From the NCBI GenBank assembly GCA_900556285.1, contig USOF01000008.1:1-13985 (forward strand): 13,985 nucleotides of DNA. Direction: 5' to 3'. The stretch is from an uncultured Collinsella sp. Lineage in GTDB: Bacteria; Actinomycetota; Coriobacteriia; Coriobacteriales; Coriobacteriaceae. This document shows, in pieces, positions 1 to 7,262 of the stretch. The notes under the pieces were generated by a model, which worked only from the letters and a program-made list of their open reading frames with translations, was not told the DNA's origin and did not search any database. The first letter of the stretch is position 1. Every line of letters begins with the position of its first letter. Position numbers and translations under genes: made by a program.

Positions 1-774
1 GTCGCAGAGCTCATCGATCTTTTTCGCGTCGTCAGGCAGCGTCGAAAAATCACCCGACGTGACCTTGTCCTTAAGGCCACCGACGATCTCGACAGCCTCC
101 TTCGCTTCGCTCTTTACGGTCTTTGCCGAGTTAAGTAGCATAAAGCCGCTTGCGCCAAGCGCAACGAGAAGCACCGCGACTACAGCGGCAATAATGGCGC
201 CGGTGTGACGCTTTTTGCGCTCGCCCTTGCGATGGCGATGACGGACCAGACCGTCAGAGGTCGAACTCGACGAAGCGTCGCTACCGTAGTTCAAGCCAAA
301 ATCGTAATAATCTTCCTTGGAACCCGAGCCCGCAAACTCGGCACCGCTATCATCCAGGCGGGCGAACGTGCCAGTCTCGGAGGCGCCGGTGTAAATCGTG
401 CCAAGGTTACCCGTAAGCCCCGCGCCACCGGCAGAGGGAGTATTGTTGTCGGCCTTGCCGGCATTAACGTTGCCGGCGGCATTCGCGGCGTTGGCAGCAC
501 CTGCGTTGTTCGCAGGTGCCGAAGGAGCCCCGCTCGGCTGCGACGCGGAGGTTGCACCGCCCGCAAAGACATTCCATCTTGCACGGCCGGTCTTTTTTGC
601 CTTTTGAGACTGCTCGTACAGAGCGGTAAACATCGCCGTCTCGCCCGGAGACACGCGCTTACCGGAACCGCCCTGTCCAGCGCCGCCCGGCGTGCCGGCC
701 TTACCAGCCCCGTTCGGACGCGGCGGAACTGCAGGACGGCCGCTATCGCTGCCCTTAAAGTGATTACCAGCCAT
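1..774 (-). CDS. Membrane-anchored protein, probable DUF4012 family (N-terminal part, runs off the left edge)
   Basis: The minus-strand frame is open from an ATG at 774 to the window edge (258 codons, no stop), so this is a partial gene. An AGGA ribosome site lies just upstream of the ATG. The protein starts MAGNHFKGSDSGRP, followed by a long Gly/Ala/Pro/Asn-rich low-complexity stretch, a basic patch (RHRHRKGERKKRH) and one hydrophobic helix at about residues 192-214 (GAIIAAVVAVLLVALG). After the helix comes a charged helical region ending in GDFSTLPDDAKKIDELCD. A disordered cytoplasmic tail, one membrane segment and an outside domain opening with a helical 'GDFS.LP' segment resemble DUF4012 proteins of actinobacteria. 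That family assignment comes from recognition of the junction only, because the main domain lies outside the window. Function is unknown; a cell-envelope role is plausible. Confidence 0.6.
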   Translation of the reverse strand, partial: MAGNHFKGSDSGRPAVPPRPNGAGKAGTPGGAGQGGSGKRVSPGETAMFTALYEQSQKAKKTGRARWNVFAGGATSASQPSGAPSAPANNAGAANAANAAGNVNAGKADNNTPSAGGAGLTGNLGTIYTGASETGTFARLDDSGAEFAGSGSKEDYYDFGLNYGSDASSSSTSDGLVRHRHRKGERKKRHTGAIIAAVVAVLLVALGASGFMLLNSAKTVKSEAKEAVEIVGGLKDKVTSGDFSTLPDDAKKIDELCD

Positions 775-810
775 AAAGAAATCCTCGCAATTGAGTCGCA
801 ATGAAAAAGT

Positions 811-832
811 CCATAACGTTACTAGTTTATGG
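811..832. promoter_or_regulatory. Dyad in the leader region of the membrane-protein gene
   Basis: Perfect 6-bp arms CCATAA (811-816) and TTATGG (827-832) enclose 10 bp that contain two smaller palindromes, TAACGTTA (814-821) and ACTAGT (821-826). The dyad lies about 40 bp upstream of the start at 774 and could be a repressor site or lie in the promoter. No convincing -35/-10 pair was found around it. The rest of the 775-922 gap shows only a short GC hairpin at 907-922 (CTGGCG/CGCCAG), with no U-tract on the transcript side. Confidence 0.3.
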
Positions 833-922
833 CATTTTGAGCATCGACAGCTAAACTCCAGACACGGACATCAATTGGCGAAAATGCGGCACAACACCTT
901 TTCTGTCTGGCGGCGGCGCCAG

Positions 923-1945
923 CTACACCGTGAGGAACATCATCACGATGATCATGGCAAAGCCGATAAGGTCGGTCGGCAAAAACACCGTGCCCAGCAT
1001 AACGGCGCTGGTGATGGTCGCCGAAACCGGCTCCACAGTTCCGATGAGGCTCGCACGCACCGAGCCGATGTCCTTAACGCCCTGCATATAGAGCATGTAA
1101 GCAAAAAACGAGCCGATAACTACGAACACCGCGAGCGCCTCGACGCCGGCAGCGTCGAGCGCCGGCATATGCGCCCAGGGCTGCACGAAGACGCACGAGA
1201 CCACGCCTGCCGTGAGCATTGCCGAGCCCGTGACGATGGGGCTGCCGTATTCGGGCAGGATCTTGGCGGGAATCACCGCCATACACGTGGCGCTGACCGC
1301 ACACATAAGACCTGCTGCCAGGCCAAGCGGCGAGATATTCAGGCTGGTGGGGTCGCCGCCGGTGGCGATTAAAAAGGTTCCACCCAGAGCCAGGCCAATG
1401 CCGATGACTTCGCGAGTACGCGGCATGCGGCGATCGATCGCGCAGGTGTAGCCCATGATGATAACGAGCTGCAGGCACTGGAGCACCGTCGCGGTTCCGG
1501 CATTGGTCAGGCGCACGGCCGAAAGATAGCAAAACTGGTTGAACAGCAGGCCAAAGGCGGTAAAGAGCAGCAGCTGCTTGCGATCGGCGGGTGTGGTCCA
1601 AAGCTTGACCAGGCGTGCGCGGTCGCGCGTGACAACCACAGCCATAAAGAGCAGGCCGGCGAGAATCTGACGCACGCTCATAAGCCACAGCGTATCGACA
1701 TGGTAGGTATCGAACAAAAAACTCGCGCTGGTGCCCGAGAAGCCCCAAAACGAACCGCCCACCAGCGTAGCCAAGACGCCCGTGATCATCTTGCGCGTCG
1801 AAGCGCTGTTCAGGCGGTCGCGCCATGCGCGACGGGTGTTGCGGCTGAGCTCGTCGGTGCCCTCGGGCACATCAATGTTCGATATATCGGTCATCGGCAC
1901 CGAAGCCCCTGCGCCTTCGACCTGCTCGACACACTCTTTGCTCAT
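923..1945 (-). CDS. EamA-family (DMT superfamily) transporter
   Basis: This is a 340-residue polytopic membrane protein of the drug/metabolite transporter superfamily. After a roughly 50-residue acidic, soluble N-terminal extension come two EamA repeats (about residues 55-195 and 205-340), each with about five hydrophobic helices. Typical EamA pieces are visible: 'TNAGTATVLQCLQLVIIM' at the end of helix 4 of repeat 1, and 'ASLIGTVEPVSA' at the same place in repeat 2. Members export or import small metabolites, amino acids or nucleotides by proton coupling or exchange; the substrate cannot be read from sequence. The ATG at 1945 is preceded by GGGGGAG at good spacing, which supports this start. 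The partial membrane-protein gene lies 148 bp downstream on the same strand, too far apart to assume an operon. Confidence 0.85.
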   Translation of the reverse strand: MSKECVEQVEGAGASVPMTDISNIDVPEGTDELSRNTRRAWRDRLNSASTRKMITGVLATLVGGSFWGFSGTSASFLFDTYHVDTLWLMSVRQILAGLLFMAVVVTRDRARLVKLWTTPADRKQLLLFTAFGLLFNQFCYLSAVRLTNAGTATVLQCLQLVIIMGYTCAIDRRMPRTREVIGIGLALGGTFLIATGGDPTSLNISPLGLAAGLMCAVSATCMAVIPAKILPEYGSPIVTGSAMLTAGVVSCVFVQPWAHMPALDAAGVEALAVFVVIGSFFAYMLYMQGVKDIGSVRASLIGTVEPVSATITSAVMLGTVFLPTDLIGFAMIIVMMFLTV

Positions 1946-2014
1946 TCCACTCCCCCGAAACAGCCTGGAAACAATTCGGTTTACCTTACCACGGCGAAGT
2001 CACCAGCTGGAGGC

Positions 2015-2037
2015 TTGTCCGCTTATCGGTAGGACAA
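2015..2037. repeat. Small inverted repeat between the transporter gene and the tRNA
   Basis: TTGTCC (2015-2020) and GGACAA (2032-2037) form a perfect 6-bp stem with an 11-nt loop. It lies about 70-90 bp upstream of the transporter start and could be an operator or a weak leader hairpin. There is no T-run on either side, so it is not a terminator. Nothing else was recognised in 1946-2175. Confidence 0.25.
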
Positions 2038-2175
2038 TTCCGCAGGCGTCTTTCCATAGCTCGATACCGCAATGGCCTTGCATTATGCGACAGCCAAATC
2101 GCGGCAGCAGGCTCTTTTAAAATGGATACGACAAAGCCCCGAATTCCACAATGTAAGCGATTTTTAAAAATGTTC

Positions 2176-2204
2176 TTGCCACCGAGTTCAGGCTCCGTTA
2201 TATT
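2176..2204 (+). promoter_or_regulatory. Promoter of tRNA-Val
   Basis: A -35 element TTGCCA (2176-2181) and a -10 element TATATT (2199-2204) are separated by exactly 17 bp. Transcription would start near 2211, about 23 nt before the mature tRNA, as expected for a single tRNA unit with a short 5' leader removed by RNase P. Confidence 0.7.
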
Positions 2205-2233
2205 ATCCCTTGCGCGCTTGCGCACCCTTGATC

Positions 2234-2308
2234 GGGCGTTTAGCTCAGGGGGAGAGCGCTTCCCTGACACGGAAGAGGTCAGAAGTTCAAATCTTCTAAC
2301 GCCCACCA
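2234..2308 (+). tRNA. tRNA-Val (anticodon GAC), CCA encoded
   Basis: A full cloverleaf can be folded by eye. The acceptor stem GGGCGTT pairs with AACGCCC (2298-2304). The D arm is GCTC/GAGC. The anticodon stem CTTCC/GGAAG carries the loop CTGACAC, which puts GAC at positions 34-36 and reads the Val codon GUC (and GUU by wobble). The T arm is AGAAG-TTCAAAT-CTTCT. Discriminator A is followed by a genomically encoded CCA (2306-2308). The unit stands alone between its own promoter and terminator. tRNA 3' ends are common integration sites, but I saw no second copy of the 3' end in the window. Confidence 0.95.
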
Positions 2309-2316
2309 AATGTTCG

Positions 2317-2353
2317 CAGCTCAGAGGCTATGTCCTCTGGGCTGTTTTGTTTT
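2317..2353 (+). terminator. Rho-independent terminator of tRNA-Val
   Basis: Arms CAGCTCAGAGG (2317-2327) and CCTCTGGGCTG (2334-2344) pair over 11 bp with one G-U pair around a 6-nt loop. They are followed directly by TTTTGTTTT (2345-2353). It starts 8 nt after the CCA, so it ends the single-tRNA transcript. Confidence 0.85.
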
Positions 2354-2590
2354 ATGTCGCCAAATCAGCTAGCAGCTCCAACCGCCCTGCCCATGCACAA
2401 AACCACGTCAGCGACCCAAGTGCCTATCCCGGCTGACTCCGCAGTCAATCAAAACCGCCCCAATAGCCACCGAGGCCGAGACCAACGCGTCTCGAACCCA
2501 TCCGAGCCGCAACTTCTCAGCAAAACGCCGCGATGTCTGCGCCCTGCGGTATCCTTGAGCCACTTGCACCTGCAGCACCAAGGAGCCGCT

Positions 2591-3277
2591 ATGCGCACCG
2601 AGCTCGATGTCCCCTTTTCGCACAAAGAAGAAGCCAAGGCGCTGGGCGCCAAATGGGACCGGACCAAGAAGATCTGGTATGTGCCCAGCGGCGTCAACCC
2701 CGAGCCCTTTGCCGAGTGGCTGCCCGGTGTTGACCGATCCGACCCCTCAGCACCGTATATATATCTAGTACTGGGCAAGCGCGAGTGCTGGAAGTGTCAC
2801 AAAGAGACCTCGGTCGCGGCCTTCGGCATTCCCTATCGAACCGATAACGACAAGAGCATCGCCATCGCGCACACGCCCAACGAAGCCGGGCACATTGCCA
2901 TCGACACGGCCAACACCAACGCACTCGCCATCGTGCCCGCTCTTGGCTGCGTGCCGGGCGAGATCCGCGACTACCTTCATAAGCGTTGCGGCTACAAGCC
3001 CGTAGGCGCGCGAGCCTCCAAAGCCCCGTCGCTCGGCAACACGTGCACCAGTTGCGACGCGCTGCAAGGCAGCCGCTATCTGTTCGAGGAGCCCTCGTCC
3101 CCGTTTGCCCTCACTGCCATCAACAAGCTGCCGGCACTGGAGTTTATACGCGTCGAAGTTGCCGGCGTCTTTGGCGTCCCGGCCACGCGTACCGACTTTG
3201 ACCAGGCGCTCTTTACCTGGGCACGCGACCATCACGCCGAGTTCCACAAGCAACTCAGTGAGGGGGTTTATTTATAG
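2591..3277 (+). CDS. DUF5710 domain protein with two CxxC pairs
   Basis: This is a 228-residue soluble protein. Residues 3-45 (DVPFSHKEEAKALGAKWDRT, then KKIWYVPSG and a hydrophobic end) match the DUF5710 fold, a short module with the pattern 'K..AK.LGA.WD...K.WYVP' often found in DNA-processing proteins of plasmids and phages. Further on are two cysteine pairs, CWKC (66-69) and CTSC (152-155), which could bind one zinc ion. The rest is not recognised. The ATG at 2591 is chosen because AGGAG (2581-2585) precedes it at good spacing. An in-frame extension back to 2330 would run from inside the tRNA terminator and shows no protein-like sequence. The stop lies 38 bp from the stop of a converging gene. 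Function unknown; a nucleic-acid role is inference. Confidence 0.75.
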   Translation: MRTELDVPFSHKEEAKALGAKWDRTKKIWYVPSGVNPEPFAEWLPGVDRSDPSAPYIYLVLGKRECWKCHKETSVAAFGIPYRTDNDKSIAIAHTPNEAGHIAIDTANTNALAIVPALGCVPGEIRDYLHKRCGYKPVGARASKAPSLGNTCTSCDALQGSRYLFEEPSSPFALTAINKLPALEFIRVEVAGVFGVPATRTDFDQALFTWARDHHAEFHKQLSEGVYL

Positions 3278-3315
3278 GGACAGAGATGCCTTCACAGCCA
3301 GCTCCTCCGCATCAC

Positions 3316-3600
3316 CTATCCCTCGTCGCCGGCGTCATACACGATATCGAGGCCACAAACAGGGCATTTCTCCTGATACACCGGCATATGAACGCCTGTC
3401 CGTTTTCTCCCTTCGTCGCTAAGTCTGTCGCACGCATCGATGAACCGAATGTCGAGGCACGGTATTTGCGAGCCGCAGCAAGGACAGGCGACGACAAACG
3501 ACCCGCAATCAACTTCTACGCTCGGAAACATTTTGTTGTCTATAAGGGCGCACGGCAGTTTTCCGTACTTCCCCATCGCAATATCGCCTCGCCAGCTCAC
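3316..3600 (-). CDS. Small zinc-ribbon protein, GTG start (94 aa)
   Basis: Not assigned to a named family. The protein has two cysteine clusters, CPCCG (39-43) and CPVCG (79-83), spaced like the two knuckles of a zinc ribbon, plus Cys17, Cys32, Cys48 and Cys57. The second knuckle sits near the C-terminus (CPVCGLDIVYDAG). I place the start at GTG 3600, not at the longer GTG at 3672, because AGGGGAG (3606-3612) precedes it by 5 nt, whereas the upstream start has no ribosome site. An ATG at 3576 is a weaker alternative. It follows the HNH nuclease gene on the same strand after 122 bp and may belong with it. An alternative is a small DNA- or RNA-binding accessory protein; function unknown. Confidence 0.6.
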   Translation of the reverse strand: MSWRGDIAMGKYGKLPCALIDNKMFPSVEVDCGSFVVACPCCGSQIPCLDIRFIDACDRLSDEGRKRTGVHMPVYQEKCPVCGLDIVYDAGDEG

Positions 3601-3722
3601 ATTCGCTCCCCTCTCGCTATACAAATCAGGAAGAGCATGCACCGGCAGGCGTGTGCGAGATTGCATCGCCACGCGATCCGATCAAACAGCACGATCGTAA
3701 AAGACCGCCAAAGCCAAATACG

Positions 3723-4805
3723 CTAATACGGCAGAAGCCCCGCCTTTTCACGCTTCTTTTCCGAACGATCGAACTCGATGCGATGGGCCTCAAGAAACAC
3801 CGTATTGGGTCGCCACTGACGCTCATTCGGCTGCCTTAGCGTCGCACCCGCAAAGGAAGCGTAGTCGGTCTTATCCAGCAGGTACGATCCGCACAGCCGA
3901 TATTCGCCGCAAACAGGCTCAAACGAAATCAGATGAGCATCGAATAAAGCATGTAAGTCGCGCCGAAGCAGAATGCCGTTGCTGGCAACCTGCGATTTGG
4001 GTCCCGAGTAATTCTCGATATGTGCAGCCTCCAGAGCTTCGCTGACGCCGCAGTCCGACACCGCGCAACGGCCATCATAGGCGGCAACGAGCTGCTTGCG
4101 GAACCATTGCTGCCCCAATCGCTCGCGCCTTAACGCATAGCGGGCCTTTTCGTCGTCGGTCGTACCCTGTCCGACAAACTCAATATCGACGGGCATGTGC
4201 TTCAGATAACTCATGTCGGGCGCAAAACGAGGGTCCGGTCCGCCTTTATGAACAGGACCGTGCAGAACAAACCATCCGTTTTCGGACTCGAACCGTTCAA
4301 CAAACGCAAGGCCGAGCACCTTGTAGCCCACCTCGGTTGCAAATATGACTCCGACTGGAACGCCACATTCCATGCAGTTGAGCATTTTACGGTTGTAATT
4401 CTGGTCTCGAAAACCAACGGTACCCGGCGCTTGAACCGAGTACTTAATGACCCACGTACCATCGTCCAAATAGAGCGGAGGCACATCGGTGTAGAAGTTC
4501 TTTTTAGAGTTATGGACCGAAAGCGCAAAGATCTTATTGGGATTTTGCTTCACCCGATCCTGGCCCGGCCAGAAGATCCCTGAATCCCGCGTTACGGGAA
4601 AGAAGTCCGAGCCAATTCTCAAACGGTACTGATACTGAGGGCTATCTTCCTTGGTGTGGTGCGGAAGGCTGGTCCAAACGCCGCCGCGCTGTTCCTCACC
4701 CAGAAACCACTCCCATGCCTCAACGTATTCGGAAGGCACGAGACTGCAGGCGCGGTCATAGCTTGGTCCATCCATCAACGGAACAGCAAGGTCAATGTCG
4801 TTCAT
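3723..4805 (-). CDS. HNH endonuclease, probable orphan or modification-dependent restriction enzyme
   Basis: The gene encodes 360 residues from the ATG at 4805. AGGTG sits 6 nt upstream of it; a GTG at 4814 is possible but worse placed. The C-terminal part (about 235-295) is an HNH_2-type nuclease: 'FRKQLVAAYDGRCAVSDC', then 'LEAAHIENY', then 'NGILLRRDLHALFDAHLI'. Key residues are Cys247, Cys252, His262, Asn276 and His285, so the metal-binding beta-beta-alpha site appears intact. The N-terminal 210 residues are not a nuclease and show a compact mixed fold with 'GIFWPGQDRVKQNP' and 'CMECGVPVGVIFATE'. In this architecture the N-terminus usually recognises the target, often modified bases, but that is inference here. 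No methyltransferase lies nearby, which favours a type IV-like enzyme. The gene is visibly less GC-rich than the M16 gene, consistent with transfer. Confidence 0.8.
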   Translation of the reverse strand: MNDIDLAVPLMDGPSYDRACSLVPSEYVEAWEWFLGEEQRGGVWTSLPHHTKEDSPQYQYRLRIGSDFFPVTRDSGIFWPGQDRVKQNPNKIFALSVHNSKKNFYTDVPPLYLDDGTWVIKYSVQAPGTVGFRDQNYNRKMLNCMECGVPVGVIFATEVGYKVLGLAFVERFESENGWFVLHGPVHKGGPDPRFAPDMSYLKHMPVDIEFVGQGTTDDEKARYALRRERLGQQWFRKQLVAAYDGRCAVSDCGVSEALEAAHIENYSGPKSQVASNGILLRRDLHALFDAHLISFEPVCGEYRLCGSYLLDKTDYASFAGATLRQPNERQWRPNTVFLEAHRIEFDRSEKKREKAGLLPY

Positions 4806-4855
4806 CGCCAGCACCTACAACCATACGAACGCGAGTCATGCCCCTCAATAATATG

Positions 4856-4916
4856 ACCGAGAGTCAATTATTACGAGATCTCATTCCGCGATCGGCACAT
4901 CGTTGATGCTCTCGGT
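4856..4916. repeat. Inverted repeat in the divergent region between the HNH gene and the 163-aa gene
   Basis: ACCGAGAG (4856-4863) and CTCTCGGT (4909-4916) are perfect 8-bp inverted arms separated by 45 bp. The palindrome GAGATCTC (4875-4882) lies between them. This is in the shared upstream region of two divergent genes (4806-5020), so a regulatory role is possible. No convincing promoter for the HNH gene was found; TTGAGG and TATGGT 17 bp apart on the minus strand are a weak candidate. Confidence 0.3.
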
Positions 4917-4957
4917 TTGCCGCTGGCGCGCTTGTACCCCACTACCCCACTCCCCTG

Positions 4958-4963
4958 TATACT
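4958..4963 (+). promoter_or_regulatory. Candidate -10 element for the 163-aa gene
   Basis: TATACT (4958-4963) is a good -10 hexamer about 58 bp before the GTG start. The best upstream partner, TTGTAC (4932-4937), is 20 bp away, which is longer than ideal. The start would be near 4970. Confidence 0.4.
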
Positions 4964-5020
4964 GATGTAGCACGTGTTTCATCCGGGCTTGTTGGGCCGG
5001 GTCGTTCATGGGAGGTTCTT

Positions 5021-5512
5021 GTGGCTGTTTCGAATCCGCCTAAGGGGAGCGTTTCTTCTTCGTCCATCAAGCCGGTTACGCGCAAGGCCGTGCGTTGCCA
5101 GCGCGAGGTCGCTTGGCTTGTCACGCAGGCGGCGGGCAGGCTTGTGGCGACCACTCAGGACGTCAATGCGCCTACGCCGAGCTTTGTGCTGGCAGTGGCG
5201 CTGGATCGAGTACGCCAGCTGGAACTCGCCGCACAAGAAGACGGCAGCCATCTTGGCTACCAGGACGCTATGGCACCCGACCTGTTGACCTTTTGCCGCA
5301 TGGCCAAGTTGCCCGCCGCACCCAATGCGCTTTCGGACGCAGGCTACATGTTTACGCTTTCGGGCGCGGAGCTCATCCGCGATATCTACGCATACTGCGG
5401 CGAACTCGCCGAGCGCAGCGTCTTTGGCACGGCTGAAGTCAAACCGGGAAATGTCATCAAGCTGGTTCTTAGGCTGTTCTTGATAGACGGGTTCGGGGCC
5501 ATGTCGGCGTAA
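5021..5512 (+). CDS. Unrecognised protein (163 aa), GTG start
   Basis: I do not recognise this family. GTG at 5021 is preceded by GGAGG (5011-5015) at 5 nt, a strong ribosome site. The first about 20 residues are Ser/Pro/Lys-rich (MAVSNPPKGSVSSSSIKPV). The rest looks like a folded, mostly helical soluble domain with patches such as 'REVAWLVTQAAGRLVATT', 'FVLAVALDRVRQLELAAQE' and 'GAELIRDIYAYCGELAERS'. There is no signal peptide and no membrane helix; a hydrophobic C-terminal stretch (IKLVLRLFLIDGFGAMSA) probably packs into the fold. It converges on the AlbA_2 gene with a 100-bp gap and is divergent from the HNH gene. The quality of the reading frame and ribosome site makes it a real gene. Confidence 0.7.
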   Translation: MAVSNPPKGSVSSSSIKPVTRKAVRCQREVAWLVTQAAGRLVATTQDVNAPTPSFVLAVALDRVRQLELAAQEDGSHLGYQDAMAPDLLTFCRMAKLPAAPNALSDAGYMFTLSGAELIRDIYAYCGELAERSVFGTAEVKPGNVIKLVLRLFLIDGFGAMSA

Positions 5513-5562
5513 GCCGAGTCTTTAGCATCACCGTCGACTGGGCAACAACCGCTTTACCTTAA

Positions 5563-5603
5563 TGGACGCCAATCGAGGGTCGATTATTGGGTCGCCTCGT
5601 CCA
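5563..5603. repeat. Nested dyad between converging genes
   Basis: The outer arms TGGACG (5563-5568) and CGTCCA (5598-5603) enclose the inner arms AATCGA (5571-5576) and TCGATT (5580-5585). It lies in the gap between two converging stop codons, where a bidirectional terminator is expected. There is no T-run, so the terminator call is weak. Confidence 0.3.
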
Positions 5604-5612
5604 CTAACGCAT

Positions 5613-7079
5613 CTATCCCACGCGCTCCGACAGTCGATACTTGCGGTTGCGGCTCGTCGCCGGCGCCGTGGGCTCAAGCTCGCCTTGAGCAATGAGCGCG
5701 TTGACGCGCGACCTAACCTGGGAAATTGTGAGCCCTGTGTGCTCTGCCAGCTCGCGCGTCCCCAGCTCGCCGTAGTGTTTGAGTGCCGTCACAATTAAGC
5801 CCCCACCATGATCGACCGGCTCGATCTTTGAACGGAAAAGTACGACCTTGAACCGATCGAATCCCGGGCAGAACAGGGGCTCGGCCAGACCATGCGCGCG
5901 CATGGCATCGATCATCATCGGGATGCCCGAGCCATTGCCCTCAGCCGGCGAACCTGCGCCATCCGGCAGCGGGACAATCGACATGAGCTTCACAAGCGTC
6001 GCGTTACGGCATCGGGAGCTGCCGTCAAACAAATTCTCACGCGTTTTTCCGCCACAAAGGCCACCGGGATTCACCACCTCGATACGGTCGTCAAAAACGT
6101 CGACAGCGATCGATTGTCCGCAGAACCGATCCCCGTATTCTCGATGGATTACGGCGTTGGCGATTGCCTCGCGCAGAACCTCCTCGGGAATCTCCAGCGA
6201 GTCGATACGCGAGATGCCTTGGACGGTCGAGATGCGGCGCAGGTTTTTGGCGACAGCTGCGACGGCATCCGAAATCATCTCGCCTAGGGTGCCCTCGCAG
6301 ACTGTGCGGTCCATAAACCTTAGTGGCCCCGCAGCTCCCTTTTGAGTTCCCACGTGGACAGCCACATCAATGAAGAGCTTGGGATAGAACTGCTGAGGGT
6401 AAACGCCCGCGGCAAGGAGGCCGGCCTTGGTAACATTGCCCCGGAAGTCGAGGAAATTCAGACGCTCCATCTTTGTCTTCTTGTCCGCCGCACCGCGCAT
6501 CGCTCGAGGCGTCAACGAATAGGCACGCTCTATCGTGCGGTCGACCAGCGACTCGTCGAGATCGCCCACACTCGTGCCGGGCACCGCATCGCGATCGCTA
6601 GGACTCGTCCGTTCATATGACGACAGTGCCAAAACCTCGGTCGATGAAAGCGGCACATCTTTGTCATCAATGCGCTTGTAGCTGCCGCCCTGGGCGCCCC
6701 GCTCTATGACATAGCAGGGCTTGCTCGACGGATCGAGCTCCTCAATCGTAATGACGAGAACGATGACGCCCTGAAGCTCCACTCGCTCGATCGTGTATTT
6801 GGGCGGATTGGCTAGCTTTCCTCGACCGCCCGCATCACCCATGCCTGACACAAATTGGTTGAGCACTTTCTCGGTCTCGAAGTTCTCAACCGGGACAAAA
6901 CCTGCGCGCTCACTCACTCCGAGCACGATGATTCCGCCGGCAGTGTTCGCGAATGCGCTCACCGTTTCCCACACGTCGCGGGAAAGCGTCGTGGCGCTCT
7001 CCTTCACTTCGACGTTAAGATCATCCGAGCCCATACGCCTTAAAGACTCAAGCAGACCGGTCAGCTCGTTTTCGTTCAT
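5613..7079 (-). CDS. AlbA_2 / GHKL ATPase / winged-helix protein, putative regulator
   Basis: The gene encodes 488 residues. Residues about 20-145 form an AlbA_2 (Schlafen-type, formerly AAA_4) domain with 'NVEVKESATTLSRDVWETVSAFANTAGGIIVLGV'-type features; only key parts are cited: E26-S28 and N45-G54. Residues about 298-410 form a HATPase_c_4 GHKL-type domain: 'EAIANAVIHREY' (304-315, N-box Asn308), 'VVNPGG' (335-340) and 'GNGSGIPM' (381-388). Residues about 428-485 form a winged helix (GTRELAEHTGLTISQVRSRVNALIAQGEL). Proteins of this plan are annotated as transcriptional regulators or ATP-dependent helicase-like proteins; the true role is mostly untested. AAGGA lies 7 nt before the ATG at 7079. 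Its upstream region is packed with ATCTCTC/GAGAGAT repeats, suggesting autoregulation. Confidence 0.85.
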   Translation of the reverse strand: MNENELTGLLESLRRMGSDDLNVEVKESATTLSRDVWETVSAFANTAGGIIVLGVSERAGFVPVENFETEKVLNQFVSGMGDAGGRGKLANPPKYTIERVELQGVIVLVITIEELDPSSKPCYVIERGAQGGSYKRIDDKDVPLSSTEVLALSSYERTSPSDRDAVPGTSVGDLDESLVDRTIERAYSLTPRAMRGAADKKTKMERLNFLDFRGNVTKAGLLAAGVYPQQFYPKLFIDVAVHVGTQKGAAGPLRFMDRTVCEGTLGEMISDAVAAVAKNLRRISTVQGISRIDSLEIPEEVLREAIANAVIHREYGDRFCGQSIAVDVFDDRIEVVNPGGLCGGKTRENLFDGSSRCRNATLVKLMSIVPLPDGAGSPAEGNGSGIPMMIDAMRAHGLAEPLFCPGFDRFKVVLFRSKIEPVDHGGGLIVTALKHYGELGTRELAEHTGLTISQVRSRVNALIAQGELEPTAPATSRNRKYRLSERVG

Positions 7080-7141
7080 CTGTACGTCCTTTCGCTCGGT
7101 CCTGCGGAGAATGCCACGGATAGATTTCCCTCGTCTCTCAG

Positions 7142-7210
7142 TTATCTCTCGTAATTATCTCTCATCTATCTCTCTATCTCTCGGCTTAGAGATAAGAGAT
7201 AGATAGAGAT
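7142..7210. repeat. ATCTCTC/GAGAGAT repeat cluster with hairpin, in the probable leader of the AlbA_2 gene
   Basis: Four direct copies of (T/C)TATCTCTC start at 7142, 7155, 7166 and 7174. They are followed, after CGGCTT, by inverted copies AGAGATA at 7188 and 7195 and AGATAGAGAT (7201-7210). The left arm (7157-7182) and right arm (7188-7210) pair over about 22 bp with a few bulges, making a tight hairpin. A further GTCTCTCA lies at 7133. The cluster lies between the candidate promoter and the AlbA_2 start, so it would act as an operator or as leader RNA structure. Confidence 0.75.
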
Positions 7211-7216
7211 GAAATG

Positions 7217-7256
7217 TCTACCATTTGCTTCATTTATACATATTTTTGCTGGTAGA
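7217..7256. repeat. Inverted repeat flanking the candidate AlbA_2 promoter
   Basis: TCTACCA (7217-7223) and TGGTAGA (7250-7256) are perfect 7-bp inverted arms 26 bp apart. The A+T-rich core between them holds the candidate -10 element. A dyad that straddles a promoter is a typical repressor arrangement, but this is inference. Confidence 0.35.
7233..7238 (-). promoter_or_regulatory. Candidate -10 element of the AlbA_2 gene
   Basis: Read on the minus strand, TATAAA at 7238-7233 lies within TATGTATAAAT, with a TG just upstream. No good -35 hexamer stands 17 bp upstream (only a T-rich run near 7260). Transcription would start near 7226, giving a leader of about 147 nt that includes the ATCTCTC hairpin. 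Confidence 0.35.
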
Positions 7257-7262
7257 AAAATC

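Noticed and set aside
291..584. 97-codon minus-strand frame near the left edge
   Set aside because: It lies in a different frame from the real gene (774 to edge), which has a clean start, ribosome site and membrane helix. The Pro/Arg-rich product is typical of an out-of-frame reading.
907..922. Terminator after the EamA transporter gene
   Set aside because: A short CTGGCG/CGCCAG hairpin overlaps the end of the gene, but the following bases on the transcript are A/G-rich with no U-run.
2286..2308. attL/attR pair at the tRNA-Val 3' end
   Set aside because: No second copy of the tRNA 3' end was found in the window and no integrase gene is present.
2122..2436. Plus-strand frame across the tRNA
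   Set aside because: It overlaps the tRNA-Val and its terminator and has no ribosome site or protein-like features.
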